Below are positions 1 to 9,365 of a stretch of 64,000 nucleotides of DNA, in pieces. Position 1 is the stretch's first letter; every line of letters starts with the position of its first letter. The notes under the pieces are model-generated. The model had not been told where the DNA came from, searched no databases, and was given only the letters and a program-made list of their open reading frames with translations. The stretch spans positions 6,572,001-6,636,000 of the forward strand of contig NZ_CP107918.1 in NCBI RefSeq assembly GCF_036014195.1, read 5' to 3'. The position numbers and the translations under genes were made by a program. This DNA comes from Streptomyces sp. NBC_00442 (GTDB lineage Bacteria > Actinomycetota > Actinomycetes > Streptomycetales > Streptomycetaceae).

Positions 1-3
1 GCT

Positions 4-145
4 GTGACATTGCGCGGCTCCGCCGCGGTGGGCGCGACCGTTCGGCTCCGGGTGCCCTACAGGGGCGCGGGGCCGTGTCATTGCGCGGCTCCGCCGCGGT
101 CTGCGCGACCAGTCAGTACCGGGTGCCCTACAGGGGCGCGGGGAA
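4..145. repeat. 71-bp tandem duplication of a dispersed Streptomyces repeat
   Basis: Two copies of about 71 bp lie head to tail (about 4-74 and 75-145). Each carries the blocks GCGCGGCTCCGCCGCGG and GGGTGCCCTACAGGGGCGCG. The following sequence to about 235 holds further partial copies, including GGGGCGCGGGGAACTGCGCG. The same blocks recur at 46.1-46.9 kb and, inverted, near 29.05 kb, so this is one dispersed family. No gene is seen in 1-259. Confidence 0.75.
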
Positions 146-259
146 CTGCGCGGGACGCGGGCACGGTCCGCGGACGAACGGGCACGGTCCGCGGACGGAA
201 GCGGAGTCAGGGGCGCGGGGAACTGCGCGATCGGCCACGTACGGCCCGCACCCGAAGGT

Positions 260-979
260 CTACCGCGTGAGCGGGGTCAGCAGGCACCGGGTCACCAGGC
301 CCACCCCCGCATCCAGCCGCTCCGTGAACTCCTCTGCCAGAGAGGGCAGTTCACGCAACTGCCACAGCACCTTCGCCGCCGACCACGACGCGTCCCGAGC
401 CCGGTCGAGGCTCCATGACGCCAGCAGGTGCGTCATGGGGTCGGCCACCTGGAACAGGTCGGGCCCCGGCATGAGCTCCTCCCGGATCCGCTCCTCCAGG
501 ACCGCCAGCGCGTCGCCCACCCGGTCGAAGTCCCGCTCCAGGAAAGCGGGTTCGCAGTCCAGGACCCGGCAGCTCTCGACCAGGGCGACGGTGAGGTCGT
601 GCCCGATGTGCGCGTTGATCCCGGCAAGCGCGAACTGGAGCGGCCGGACGCCGGGATGGCGGCGGTACTGGAACAGCGGCCGCCAGCAGTCCGGCGGGCG
701 CCGGCCCGCGGACGCCGCCTCCACGGCCGCGAGATAGCGCCCGGCGAAGAGCACGTCCAACGTGGCCGCCGCGCGCGGATCGGCGAAGCCGCCGTGGGCG
801 ATGAGCCGGGAGATCTCCTCGGTCACCGTCAGATAGACGCGGTTGAAGACCGCGATGCCGTCCCGGGCCGGCAGGTCGGCCCGGAGCGCGCGCATCCGCC
901 GCACCACGGAATCGAGCGGACCGCCGAACCGGCGGGCGTGCTCCACGGGTGCGCTCGGCGTCCATTCGGTCTGCGTCAT
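260..979 (-). CDS. DUF5995 family protein
   Basis: This 239-residue protein has no known biochemical role. The central stretch, with PLFQYRR then QFALAGINAHIGHDL, looks like the conserved core of the actinobacterial DUF5995 family, mostly helical with no signal peptide or membrane segment. I chose the internal ATG at 979 (MTQTEW), because the upstream in-frame extension is low-complexity and has no ribosome site. It stands alone: the repeat region lies downstream, and the convergent-looking gap to the permease carries nothing recognisable. The family assignment is from memory of the motif and is moderately sure. Confidence 0.75.
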   Translation of the reverse strand: MTQTEWTPSAPVEHARRFGGPLDSVVRRMRALRADLPARDGIAVFNRVYLTVTEEISRLIAHGGFADPRAAATLDVLFAGRYLAAVEAASAGRRPPDCWRPLFQYRRHPGVRPLQFALAGINAHIGHDLTVALVESCRVLDCEPAFLERDFDRVGDALAVLEERIREELMPGPDLFQVADPMTHLLASWSLDRARDASWSAAKVLWQLRELPSLAEEFTERLDAGVGLVTRCLLTPLTR

Positions 980-1171
980 GGGGGCAGCGTCCCAGCCCGC
1001 CGCCGCGCCGAGCACCGCCGGAAGAGGTCATGACCGGAACGGATGAACGGACGGGTGTGGAGCGCGCCGCCGGGACGGCGAGAGGCTATGGCCGGCCCCT
1101 GCCCCGATTGCTGTCCGCCGCCCCGGCTGCCGCCGCCCCTGCTCCCCGCCTCCGCCCCGCCGCCAGCCGCC

Positions 1172-2587
1172 CTAGGCCTGCCCGTCCCGCTCGTCCCGGC
1201 CCTCCCGCTCGTCCCGCCCCTTCTCGTAGGAGGACGTGCCCGAATCCAGCAGCGGCTCCTGCCCCTTGAGGTGGGCCGGGGCCAGCGCGCGCAGCACGTG
1301 GTAGCCGGTGATGACCACGATCGTGCCCAGCGCGATGCCGCTGAGCTGGAAGTTGTCGCTGAACTTCAGCGTGACGTTGCCGATCCCGATGATGATGCCC
1401 GCGGCCGCCGGCACCAGGTTCAGCGGATTGCGCAGATCGACCTTCGCGTTGATCCAGATCTGCGCGCCGAGCAGCCCGATCATGCCGTACAGAATGACGG
1501 TGATGCCGCCGAGTACTCCGCCCGGGATCGCGGCGACGACCGCGCCGAACTTGGGGCACACGCCGAAGAGCAGCGCGAACCCGGCGGCCGCCCAGTACGC
1601 GGCGGTCGAGTAGACGCGGGTCGCGGCCATGACGCCGATGTTCTCGGAGTACGTGGTGTTCGGCGGGCCGCCCACGGCGGTCGACAGCATGGAGCCCGCA
1701 CCGTCGGCCGCGATGGCGGTGCCCAGCTGGTCGTCCAGGTTGGTGCCGGTCATCTCGCCGACGGCCTTCACATGGCCGGCGTTCTCGGCGATCAGGGCGA
1801 TCACGACGGGCAGCGCGACGAGGATCGCCGACCACTCGAAGCTCGGGGCGTGGAAGGTGGGCAGGCCGATCCAGTCGGCCTTGCCGACGCCGGACAGGTC
1901 CAGGCGCCAGTGGTCCACGGCCTCCGCGCCGCCGTGCACCGAGTGGATCTTCCCGAAGACGCGGTCGAGCAGCCAGGACACGCCGTACCCGAAGAGCAGC
2001 CCGAGGAAGATCGCGATCCGGGACCAGAAGCCGCGCAGGCACACCACGGCCAGGCCGGTGAACGCCATGACCATCAAGGCCGTCCACTGGTCCTGCGGCC
2101 AGTAGGTGGAAGCGGTGACCGGGGCCAGGTTGAAGCCGATCAGCATGACGACGGCGCCCGTGACGATGGGCGGCATCGCGGCGTGGATGATCCGCGCGCC
2201 GAAGCGCTGCACCGCGAGACCGACGAGGAACAGCGCCACGCCCACGACGAAGACCGCGCCGGTGACGGTGGCGCTGGTCCCTCCGGTGGCCCGGATCGCC
2301 GCGGCGACACCGACGAAGGAGAGCGAGCAGCCGAGGTAGCTGGGCACGCGGCCCTTGGTGGCGAGCAGGAAGATGACCGTCGCGATGCCGGACATCATGA
2401 TCGCCAGGTTGGGGTCGAGACCCATGAGGACCGGCGAAACGAAGGACGCGCCGAACATGGCCACCACGTGCTGGGCGCCGAGGCCGACCGTGCGGGGCCA
2501 GGTGAGCCGTTCGTCGGGGCGTACGACGGCTCCCGGAGCGGGGGTCCGCCCGTCGCCGTGCAGGGTCCAGCGCACGCCGAGACGCAT
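1172..2587 (-). CDS. uracil/xanthine permease family (NCS2) transporter
   Basis: This 471-residue polytopic membrane protein is a nucleobase:cation symporter of the NCS2 family (UraA/PyrP type), most likely importing uracil or a related base. It has about 12-14 hydrophobic segments. The N-terminal AQHVVAMFGASFVSPVLMG matches the first membrane helix of the family. The central half contains the FALIAENAGHVKAVG-like region, with the conserved glutamate and glycines that line the substrate site in UraA. The last 25 residues are charged and cytoplasmic. No pyr gene is adjacent, so the substrate is inferred from family only. An unusual 9-bp repeat array sits in the leader just upstream of the ATG. 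Confidence 0.88.
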   Translation of the reverse strand: MRLGVRWTLHGDGRTPAPGAVVRPDERLTWPRTVGLGAQHVVAMFGASFVSPVLMGLDPNLAIMMSGIATVIFLLATKGRVPSYLGCSLSFVGVAAAIRATGGTSATVTGAVFVVGVALFLVGLAVQRFGARIIHAAMPPIVTGAVVMLIGFNLAPVTASTYWPQDQWTALMVMAFTGLAVVCLRGFWSRIAIFLGLLFGYGVSWLLDRVFGKIHSVHGGAEAVDHWRLDLSGVGKADWIGLPTFHAPSFEWSAILVALPVVIALIAENAGHVKAVGEMTGTNLDDQLGTAIAADGAGSMLSTAVGGPPNTTYSENIGVMAATRVYSTAAYWAAAGFALLFGVCPKFGAVVAAIPGGVLGGITVILYGMIGLLGAQIWINAKVDLRNPLNLVPAAAGIIIGIGNVTLKFSDNFQLSGIALGTIVVITGYHVLRALAPAHLKGQEPLLDSGTSSYEKGRDEREGRDERDGQA

Positions 2588-2601
2588 GGTCGCTCCAGTT
2601 T

Positions 2602-2655
2602 GTCCGTGAGGCCCGTGAGGTCCGTAAGGCCTGTGGGGTCCGTGAGGTCGGTGAT
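2602..2655. repeat. 9-bp tandem repeat array in the permease leader
   Basis: Six consecutive 9-mers run from 2602 (GTCCGTGAG, GCCCGTGAG, GTCCGTAAG, GCCTGTGGG, GTCCGTGAG, GTCGGTGAT). The array ends 14 nt upstream of the permease ATG, between it and an AT-richer promoter-like stretch at about 2660-2700, so it is probably transcribed as 5' leader. Read in one frame of the minus strand it would encode repeats of Leu-Thr-Asp, but no start codon opens that frame. Confidence 0.7.
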
Positions 2656-2754
2656 GCCAGAAGCATCGAAAAGATCAGGCCAAATATTAGTGCGCGATCA
2701 CCGAGGCCACGTACCGCGGCGGCCGGAGCGGACGTCTCCGGCGGGCGTCCGCCG

Positions 2755-3957
2755 TCAGGCCGGGTGCACCGGCTCCGCGCTCGGGGCCCGCGGCGCACGG
2801 GCCCCCGGCCGCAGGACCCGTGCTCCCGCCACCAGGCCGAGCGCGAGCACGGTCACCAGACCGAACGACACCACGAGGGAGGTCAGATCCGCGATGCCGC
2901 CGATCGCGGACGGCGCCACCAGACCCGATGTGTACGTGATCGTCGCGACACCCGCGATGGCCTGGCTCGGGTTGGGGCCGCTGCGGCCGGCCGCGGCGAA
3001 CGCGAGCGGCACCACGACCGCCACCCCCAGGCCGATGAGGCCGAACCCCACGATCGCCACGGCGGGGCCGGGCGCCGTCACCACGAGCACGCCGCCCAGC
3101 GTGGCGAGGACACCGCCGCCGCGCACCGTGCGCACCGCGCCGAAACGGTCCACGCCCTTGTCGCCCGCGAGCCGGGCCACGGCCATGGTCAGCGTGAACG
3201 CCGTGGTGCAGGCCGCCGCCGTGCCGGCCGACGTGTCGAGCACATCGCGCAGGTACACCGCCGACCAGTCCAGGCTCGCCCCCTCGGCGAACACCGCGCA
3301 GAACCCCACCATGCCGATGATCAGCGCCGACTTGGGCGGCAGCGCGAACCGGGGCGGCGCCGCCTCGCCCGGGGCGCTGCGCAGATCCAGAACGCCCTGG
3401 CAGGCCGCGAGGCCGAGCACGGTCAGGACGCCGGCCGCGACCACGTGGTGCAGCCGCGCGTCGGCTCCGAGATGCGCGGCGAGGGTGCCGGCGGCCGAAC
3501 CGAGCAGCGCGCCCAGGCTCCACATACCGTGCAGCGAGGACATGATCGACCGGCCGAGCCGGTTCTCCGTCTCCACGCCCAGGGCGTTCATCGCCACGTC
3601 CGCCATGCCGGCGCTCGCCCCGTACACGAACAGGACGCCGCACAGGGTGTAGACGTTCGGCGCGAGCGCGGGCAGCGCGAGCGCCAGCGTCCACAGGGCG
3701 AGCAGCCCGCGCAGTGCGTTGCGCGCCCCGAACCGGTGGGTGATCGCGCCGGACAGCGGCATCAGCAGGGACGAGCCGATCGCCGGGAAGGCGAGGGCGA
3801 GCCCCAGCTGGCCGGCGGAGACCCCCGCGTGTTCCTGGATCCAGGGGACCCGGGTGGCGAAGTTGCCGGTCACCGCGCCGTGGACGCAGAACACCGCGGC
3901 GACCGCGATCCTCGCCCGCTTCAACTGCCTTTGTTCCAGAGCCGGTTCGGTAGGCAT
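2755..3957 (-). CDS. MFS transporter, probable efflux or sugar transporter
   Basis: This is a 400-residue major facilitator with 12 predicted membrane helices. The conserved loop GDKGVDRFGAVRTVRGGG lies between helices 8 and 9. It resembles the FucP/Bcr-like MFS proteins often found beside ROK regulators in Streptomyces. The ATG at 3957 (MPTEPALEQRQ) directly precedes the first helix; longer in-frame ORFs run through the promoter region and are rejected. It is divergent from the ROK regulator, with a 21-bp palindrome in the gap. The likely relation is repression by that regulator with release by a sugar-like ligand (inference). The substrate is unknown. Confidence 0.82.
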   Translation of the reverse strand: MPTEPALEQRQLKRARIAVAAVFCVHGAVTGNFATRVPWIQEHAGVSAGQLGLALAFPAIGSSLLMPLSGAITHRFGARNALRGLLALWTLALALPALAPNVYTLCGVLFVYGASAGMADVAMNALGVETENRLGRSIMSSLHGMWSLGALLGSAAGTLAAHLGADARLHHVVAAGVLTVLGLAACQGVLDLRSAPGEAAPPRFALPPKSALIIGMVGFCAVFAEGASLDWSAVYLRDVLDTSAGTAAACTTAFTLTMAVARLAGDKGVDRFGAVRTVRGGGVLATLGGVLVVTAPGPAVAIVGFGLIGLGVAVVVPLAFAAAGRSGPNPSQAIAGVATITYTSGLVAPSAIGGIADLTSLVVSFGLVTVLALGLVAGARVLRPGARAPRAPSAEPVHPA

Positions 3958-4011
3958 CGACCGGGTTCCCCTTCCCCATCGCGGCGGTTTGTCCGTCCGC
4001 CGGGCGTAAGC

Positions 4012-4032
4012 TATCAGGAACCCTGCCTGATA
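4012..4032. promoter_or_regulatory. palindromic operator candidate between MFS and ROK genes
   Basis: TATCAGG and CCTGATA form perfect 7-bp arms around a 7-nt centre. The site lies 55 bp upstream of the MFS ATG and 50 bp upstream of the regulator ATG. Its AT content stands out from the surroundings. The position fits an operator for the adjacent ROK repressor controlling both divergent promoters. Confidence 0.6.
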
Positions 4033-4081
4033 AATAGGACGGGTGGCAACCCGCTTTCGGCGATCTGGAAGGATTCCCGGC

Positions 4082-5221
4082 ATGCCCGCATCCCCGAGCA
4101 CCGCACGGGCCATCAACGACCGGCTCGCCCTGCGTCTGCTGCAGGACGAGGGTCCGTTGACGGCAGGCCAGCTGAAGAACCTCACCGGGCTGTCCCGGCC
4201 CACCGTCGCCGACCTCGTCGAACGCCTCCAGGGCTCCGGCCTCGTGCACGTCGTGGGGGAGTCGGGCGCCGAGCGGCGCGGCCCCAACGCGCGCCTCTAC
4301 GCGATCGTCGCCGACCGGGCCCATCTGGCGGCCCTGGACGTGCGCACCCACGGCGTCTCCCTCGTGGTCGCCGATCTGCTGGGCGCCACGCTGGCCGAGG
4401 CGACGCTGCCGGTCGAGCCCGGTACCGGGACGGGCCCTGCGGTCGAGCAGGTCGTGGCCCTCCTGGAGCGCACCGTGAAGGAGGCCGGCGCGGAACGGCT
4501 GCACAGTGTCGCGATCGGAGCCCCCGGCCTCATCGACCCGGCGGGTGGCGAACTGCGCGACACCACCGGGCTGCCGGCCTGGCACCGCGAACTCGTCCGC
4601 GTACTCGCCGAGCGGCTCCCCGCCGCCGTGCTCGTCGAGAACGAGACCAATCTGGCGGCCGTGGCCGAGCAGCGGCTCGGCGCGGCGCGAGGACAGGACA
4701 CCTTCGTCCTGCTGTGGCTCGGGCAGGGAATCGGCGCGTCCGTCGTCCTGGACGGGAAGCTACGCAGGGGCGCGTCGGGCGGGGCCGGTGAGATCGGGTT
4801 CCTGCCGGTGCCGGGCACCGGCGGACTGCCCTCCGCGACGAGTTGCGACGGCGGCTTCCACGAGCTGGTGCACACCGGAGCGGTGGCACGCCTCGCGGCC
4901 CGGCACGGCAGGGCCCTCGGCGCGGAGGACGCCCTGCGCGATGCGGACGGGCCCTTCCTCGACGCGCTGGCCGACCGCATCGCGATCGGCGCGGCGAGCG
5001 TGGTCGCGGTCCTCGACCCCGGCCTGATCGTGCTCGGCGGTGAACTGGGCCATGCGGGCGGCCCGTTGCTCGCCGCCCGCGTCCAGCGCCGGCTCGCCGC
5101 GCTGACGCCGCTGACGACCGAGGTCAGGCCGAGCGAGCTGGGCGACGGCGCGGTCCTCGGCGGGGCCCTGCTGACCGCGAGGGACGCCGCCCAGGACGAC
5201 CTCTTCGCCCCGAAGGGCTGA
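4082..5221 (+). CDS. ROK family transcriptional regulator
   Basis: This 379-residue protein has an N-terminal winged helix-turn-helix (about residues 8-60, with LTAGQLKNLTGLSRPTVADL) and a ROK sugar-kinase fold (about 75-375, with GAPGLID and SGGAGEIGFLPV). ROK regulators bind DNA and release it on sugar or sugar-phosphate binding. The ATG at 4082 has GGAAGGA about 9 nt upstream; an upstream GTG at 4043 is possible but lies over the promoter. The usual ROK zinc motif CxCGxxGC is absent, with a single Cys in SATSCDGGFHE at that point. It probably controls the divergent MFS gene through the palindrome in the gap. Confidence 0.88.
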   Translation: MPASPSTARAINDRLALRLLQDEGPLTAGQLKNLTGLSRPTVADLVERLQGSGLVHVVGESGAERRGPNARLYAIVADRAHLAALDVRTHGVSLVVADLLGATLAEATLPVEPGTGTGPAVEQVVALLERTVKEAGAERLHSVAIGAPGLIDPAGGELRDTTGLPAWHRELVRVLAERLPAAVLVENETNLAAVAEQRLGAARGQDTFVLLWLGQGIGASVVLDGKLRRGASGGAGEIGFLPVPGTGGLPSATSCDGGFHELVHTGAVARLAARHGRALGAEDALRDADGPFLDALADRIAIGAASVVAVLDPGLIVLGGELGHAGGPLLAARVQRRLAALTPLTTEVRPSELGDGAVLGGALLTARDAAQDDLFAPKG

Positions 5222-5316
5222 CGCGGGACGGCGTGTGACGGTTCGTCAGGAAGCGGGAGCCCGGCGGCGGCCAAGGGCCGGGAGACCGCCGCCGGGCGTC
5301 TGGGTGGGGAGCCGGA

Positions 5317-7692
5317 TCAGCAGGCGCCGAGATCCTGCCAGACCCCCCAGTCACCGGTAGTACCCGGCTCCTCGCCCTTCGTCCACCACTTGGACTTCCA
5401 GGTGTGCGACGTGTGCGAGACCGTGGTGCCGCCGCCGTACGAGGCGCCCGCCGACCAGGGCGGCGCCGCGCACGTGCCGCCCGACGGGGTCGGCGACGGC
5501 GAGGGACTGCCCGAGCCCGAGGGGGTCGGAGTCGGGGTCGATGTCGGGGTCGGCGAGGGTGACGCGGTGCCCGGGTCGCTCACGACGGCCCCCCGGGAGT
5601 GGTCGCCGGCCAGCGCGTAGGTCGTGCCACCGAAGGTCACCGTCCAGTTCGAGGGCGTGGAAACCGGCAGGTAGTAGACGAAGTCAAGGGTGACCGAGGC
5701 GCCCGGAGCCAGTGACTGCCAGCTCGGCAGCTTCAGCGAGACGCGGTTGTAGTCACCCTTGAGTCCGCCGATGTTGTTGGCCGCGGTGTGGTCGCTGCGC
5801 ACGATCGTGGTGCCGAAGCCGGACTGGTCCTTGGCGTTGGCCGGGGCCGAGGTGCCGTAGTCGAACTGGAACTCCGTGCCGCCGGGCAGCGTCGCCGAGG
5901 TGTTGTTGGTGAGGGTCACCTTGGGGCTGATGGGGTAGTTGGAGTCGCCGAGCGGGAACTGCCCGAAGTCCACGCCGATGTTCAGCGCCCGGGTGGGCAG
6001 GTCGATCGTGGAGCGCTTGTTGCCGTACGGGGTGGCCGACTTGAACGTGTCGTACATCGCGCTCGTCAGGGTCGAGCCCTGCTCGTACTGGCCCTTGGCC
6101 GCGTTCCACCCGTAGTCGCCGGCCAGTTCCCAGACCATGGTGCCGCCGATGCCCTTGTCGGCGACATAGGTGGCCTTGGCCTTCACGGACTGCTCGTCCT
6201 CGGTGGACAGGAAGACCTTCTTCTGGTCGTTCCAGAGCCACGGCGCCACCAGTGTGGAGTCGTAGTTGCGGACGTAGGTGCCGGTCAGCTTGGTGGTGGC
6301 GGGGAGGCCGTACTTCGTGACGTAGTCGCCGACGATCCCCTTCTCCAGGTTCTTGGCGTGCCACATCGGGTTGGATCCGGCCGGGGCCTCCTTGCCGTTC
6401 GCGTCCAGGTCGTGCCACAGGTTGTCGATGCCGACCGCGCCGTCACCGCAGGTGGTGAGGCCCGCGCCGGCGGGGCAGGTGGTCGAGGGCGCCTTGCCCC
6501 ACAGGCCGTTGGTGCCGCCCTGCACGTTCTGGAAGCCGCGCGTGTAGTACGGCAGGCCCATGTTGATGCGCCCGGCCGGCATCGAACCTCGGAAGTAGTG
6601 GTACGCCCAGTCGGCATTGAGATAGCCGATGCCGCCGTACTGCGCGGTGGAGTAGACGCCGGCGGCCGCGAGCTCCGCGTCCTTGCCGTCGTCGAAGAGC
6701 GAGGCGTTGGGGCCGACGTACTGGTTCCAGGCGCCGTGCAGGTCGTAGGACATGATGTTGACGTAGTCCAGGTACTGCTGGACCTGGAAGGTCTCCATGC
6801 CGCGCAGCAGATAGCCGGAGGACGGTGCCGCGACCGACAGGAGATAGTGCTTTCCGTCGGCCGCCCCCGCGCGGTCCAGCTTTTCGCGCAGCGACTTCAT
6901 CAGGGCCGCGTAGCCCTTGACGAGCCCGGCCCGGCGGGCGTTGGAGAGGGTCAGGTCGAGCGGGTTGCCCGCGTCCTTCATCGTCGTCGGGTACTCGTAG
7001 TCGATGTCGACGCCGTTGAAGCCGTACTTCTTGATGAAGGCGACCGCCGAGTCGGCGAACGTGTCGACGCCTGCCTGGTTGACGGAGCCGTCCGCGTTGG
7101 TGGCCATGGTGTAGAAGCCGCCGGAGTCCACGCGCTTGCCGTCGTCGCCGAAGTAGCCGCCCGTCTCGGCCCAACCGCCCACGGAAATAAGGGTCTTCAC
7201 GTTGGGGTGCTGCTTCTTGAACTTGTTGAGCAGGTTGAAGTGGCCCTTGTAGGGGAGCGAGGGGTCCATCTCGGCGCCGGCGACGCCCGGCCAGGTCATG
7301 CCGGTCGCGGCGTTCTTCTCGCTGTCGGTGCCGACCGAGATCTTGTTGTCCGAACCGACGTGCGCGAAGGCGTAGTTGATGTGGGTGACCTTGTCCCACG
7401 GGATGTCGGAGGCGAGGTAGGCGGGCGTCCCGTCCTGGCCGGTGCGCCAGCCGGTGAAGTAGCCGATGACCCGGCGCTGGTGGTCGGCGCCCATCTTCTC
7501 GCGGCCGTCGGTGTCGTACACCGAGCAGTACGGCACGTCGACGCCCGGCGTCTTGTAGAGCCCGTCGGGGCGACACGCCTCGTTGTCGACGGCGGCCTGC
7601 GAGACGCCGGTGGACAGCGAACCGAACAGCAGCCCGGCGACCACGGTGGCGGTCGTGAGCAGCGCGGCCCGTCTGCGGGTGGGGGAGAGCAC
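5317..7692 (-). CDS. chiI: secreted GH18 chitinase with C-terminal CBM5/12
   Basis: This 791-residue secreted endochitinase hydrolyses beta-1,4-GlcNAc chains. It starts at GTG 7692, with AGGAGG 8 nt upstream. Residues 1-35 are a signal peptide (RRRAALLTT, then a hydrophobic run). The GH18 barrel (about 60-560) carries the catalytic motif [10 protein letters not shown] and the YDLHGAWN strand. A beta-sandwich domain follows (about 575-700), then a Pro/Thr/Ser linker. The last 50 residues are a CBM5/12 chitin-binding module with conserved aromatics ([13 protein letters not shown]) flanked by cysteines. The promoter has paired DasR-type repeats. By gene order this corresponds to S. coelicolor ChiI, a symbol assigned from synteny memory. 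Confidence 0.93.
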   Translation of the reverse strand: MLSPTRRRAALLTTATVVAGLLFGSLSTGVSQAAVDNEACRPDGLYKTPGVDVPYCSVYDTDGREKMGADHQRRVIGYFTGWRTGQDGTPAYLASDIPWDKVTHINYAFAHVGSDNKISVGTDSEKNAATGMTWPGVAGAEMDPSLPYKGHFNLLNKFKKQHPNVKTLISVGGWAETGGYFGDDGKRVDSGGFYTMATNADGSVNQAGVDTFADSAVAFIKKYGFNGVDIDYEYPTTMKDAGNPLDLTLSNARRAGLVKGYAALMKSLREKLDRAGAADGKHYLLSVAAPSSGYLLRGMETFQVQQYLDYVNIMSYDLHGAWNQYVGPNASLFDDGKDAELAAAGVYSTAQYGGIGYLNADWAYHYFRGSMPAGRINMGLPYYTRGFQNVQGGTNGLWGKAPSTTCPAGAGLTTCGDGAVGIDNLWHDLDANGKEAPAGSNPMWHAKNLEKGIVGDYVTKYGLPATTKLTGTYVRNYDSTLVAPWLWNDQKKVFLSTEDEQSVKAKATYVADKGIGGTMVWELAGDYGWNAAKGQYEQGSTLTSAMYDTFKSATPYGNKRSTIDLPTRALNIGVDFGQFPLGDSNYPISPKVTLTNNTSATLPGGTEFQFDYGTSAPANAKDQSGFGTTIVRSDHTAANNIGGLKGDYNRVSLKLPSWQSLAPGASVTLDFVYYLPVSTPSNWTVTFGGTTYALAGDHSRGAVVSDPGTASPSPTPTSTPTPTPSGSGSPSPSPTPSGGTCAAPPWSAGASYGGGTTVSHTSHTWKSKWWTKGEEPGTTGDWGVWQDLGAC

Positions 7693-7798
7693 GAGCGGTT
7701 CCTCCTGGGAGGTGGGACGGAACACAACGAACAGGGCGGTGGTCGTGCACGGCCCTGGCGTGCGCACACCGGCGGGCCTCTCCTCGGAGGTGACGCAG

Positions 7799-7840
7799 AG
7801 ATTAAAAGGACTAGACCAGTGCGTCAATAGGTATGGACCA
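7799..7840 (-). promoter_or_regulatory. chitinase promoter with paired DasR-type 12-bp repeats
   Basis: On the minus strand TTGACG (7822-7827) and TAATCT (7799-7804) are spaced by 17 nt. Two direct 12-mers, TGGTCCATACCT (7829-7840) and TGGTCTAGTCCT (7807-7818), start 22 bp apart and flank the -35 box. The second fills the spacer. This matches the known chitinase promoter repeats and the dre site bound by the GlcNAc-responsive repressor DasR. Confidence 0.88.
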
Positions 7841-7979
7841 AAGGCGGGGTCGCCGCTCGCGTGCCGCCGGATTCCCGGTGGGGCGCCGCTCGAATCCGGC
7901 CATTCTGTGAGCCAGGCCACAGCCGCTCACTCGCGTGGCCTTCGAGCAGGCGTGGCACACTGGCCCTGTACCAGCAGCA

Positions 7980-8106
7980 GCGCACTCCGGGGTCGGTGTA
8001 ATTCCGAACCGGCGGTTATAGTCCGCGACCCGTCCGCATCCAGCGGCCGGTTGACCAGGTGAAATTCCTGGACCGACGGTGAAAGTCCGGATGGGAGGCA
8101 GTGCGC
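7980..8106 (+). ncRNA. FMN riboswitch (RFN element)
   Basis: The conserved RFN blocks appear in order: GGTGTAATTCCGAACCGGCG, then GGTTATAGTCCGCGACC, then CCAGGTGAAATTCCTGG, then GACGGTGAAAGTCCGGATG. Outer arms GCGCAC (7980-7985) and GTGCGC (8101-8106) pair as P1. It precedes ribD by 168 nt. By family knowledge it binds FMN and lowers expression of the riboflavin operon. The downstream 100 nt are GC-rich and can fold, but whether control is at termination or translation cannot be told from the sequence. Confidence 0.96.
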
Positions 8107-8274
8107 GGCGGGCGGACCGTTCATCGGTCACGTCGGCCGTCTGTTACCGGTCGCCATCCGTGGCACCGGTCTCTTTCGGCCGTGGCGTGAGCTGTGCCGA
8201 CGGTTCCGAAGTTCCCGCTCCCTGTCCTCATCGACAGGCCCCGGAGTCCGTGCCCGAAGAGGCAGGAGGACCCG

Positions 8275-9363
8275 GTGGCACCCACAGCCGACGCAGCCGC
8301 CATGCGCCGAGCCATCGAGCTCGCGGCGCGCGGACTCGGCTCCACCAGCCCCAACCCCGTTGTCGGATGCGTCATCACCGACGCCTCGGGCACGGTCGTG
8401 GGCGAGGGATTCCACCAGCGGGCCGGCGGCCCGCACGCCGAGATCCACGCCCTGCGGGACGCGGGCGAGCGGGCCCGGGGCGGCACCGCCCACGTCACCC
8501 TGGAACCCTGCAACCACACCGGCCGCACCGGCCCCTGCGCGCAGGCGCTCATCGAGGCCGGCGTCGCCCGCGTCCTGTACGCCGTCGCCGACCCGAACCC
8601 GCAGGCCACCGGCGGCGCCGACACCTTGCGCGCGGCCGGGATCCAGGTCGGGCACGGGCTGCTCGGCGACGAGGCCGAGGCCGGCAACACCGCCTGGCTC
8701 ACCTCCGTACGCCTGGGCCGCCCGCACGTCACATGGAAGTACGCGGCAACCCTCGACGGGCGCACCGCCGCCGCGGACGGCACCAGCCGCTGGATCACCT
8801 CCGCCGAGGCCCGCGCCGACGTCCACCGGCTGCGCGCCGAGTGCGACGCCGTCGTCGTGGGCTCCGGTACCGCCCGCACCGACGACCCGCACCTCGCCGT
8901 GCGCGGCATCGACGGAGCAACTCAGCCGCTGCGCCTGGCAGTTGACACCAACGCAACCGCCGTCAAGCCCGGCGCCCGCATTCTCGACGACGCGGCGCCG
9001 ACCCTGATCGCGGTCGCCGACGACGCCGACGCGGCGCACCTGCCCGAGGCCGCGGTCCTGCGCCTGCCGCGCGCCGCCGGCGGCCTGGACATCCCCGCGC
9101 TGCTCGCCGCGCTCCACACCCGGGGCGTGCGCTCGGTACTCCTCGAAGGCGGCCCGGCCCTGGCCGGTGCCTTCGTCGCCGCGGGCACCGTCGACAAGGT
9201 CGTCGGCTACCTCGCACCCGCCCTGCTCGGCGCCGGACCCACCGCGCTCGCCGGAGCGGGAATCAGCACCATCGCCGACGCGTTGCGGCTCGACATCACC
9301 GAGGCCGTACGGATCGGCCCCGACCTGCGCATCACTGCCACCCCTCTCGCCAAGGAGCGCTGA
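8275..9363 (+). CDS. ribD: bifunctional riboflavin deaminase/reductase RibD
   Basis: This 362-residue enzyme carries out the pyrimidine deaminase and uracil reductase steps of riboflavin synthesis. The N-terminal CDA-type domain (1-145) has the zinc site HAE plus LEPCNHTGRTGPC. The C-terminal reductase domain (about 148-360) has WKYAATLDGRTAAADGTS and the GSGTARTDDPHLAVR nucleotide-binding region. The GTG at 8275 is preceded by AGGAGG; an in-frame ATG upstream lies between riboswitch and RBS and is rejected. It is the first gene of the operon, under the FMN riboswitch, with only 2 nt to ribE. Confidence 0.96.
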   Translation: MAPTADAAAMRRAIELAARGLGSTSPNPVVGCVITDASGTVVGEGFHQRAGGPHAEIHALRDAGERARGGTAHVTLEPCNHTGRTGPCAQALIEAGVARVLYAVADPNPQATGGADTLRAAGIQVGHGLLGDEAEAGNTAWLTSVRLGRPHVTWKYAATLDGRTAAADGTSRWITSAEARADVHRLRAECDAVVVGSGTARTDDPHLAVRGIDGATQPLRLAVDTNATAVKPGARILDDAAPTLIAVADDADAAHLPEAAVLRLPRAAGGLDIPALLAALHTRGVRSVLLEGGPALAGAFVAAGTVDKVVGYLAPALLGAGPTALAGAGISTIADALRLDITEAVRIGPDLRITATPLAKER

Positions 9364-9365
9364 AC

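Noticed and set aside
2687..4585. A 632-codon minus-strand frame over the MFS and ROK genes
   Set aside because: It covers the MFS gene in another frame and the ROK gene antisense. It carries no recognisable motif and loses to both real genes.
7693..7920. Upstream extension of the large chitinase to an earlier start
   Set aside because: The extra 76 codons would cover the promoter and DasR sites. GTG 7692 has an ideal AGGAGG and leads directly into a signal peptide.
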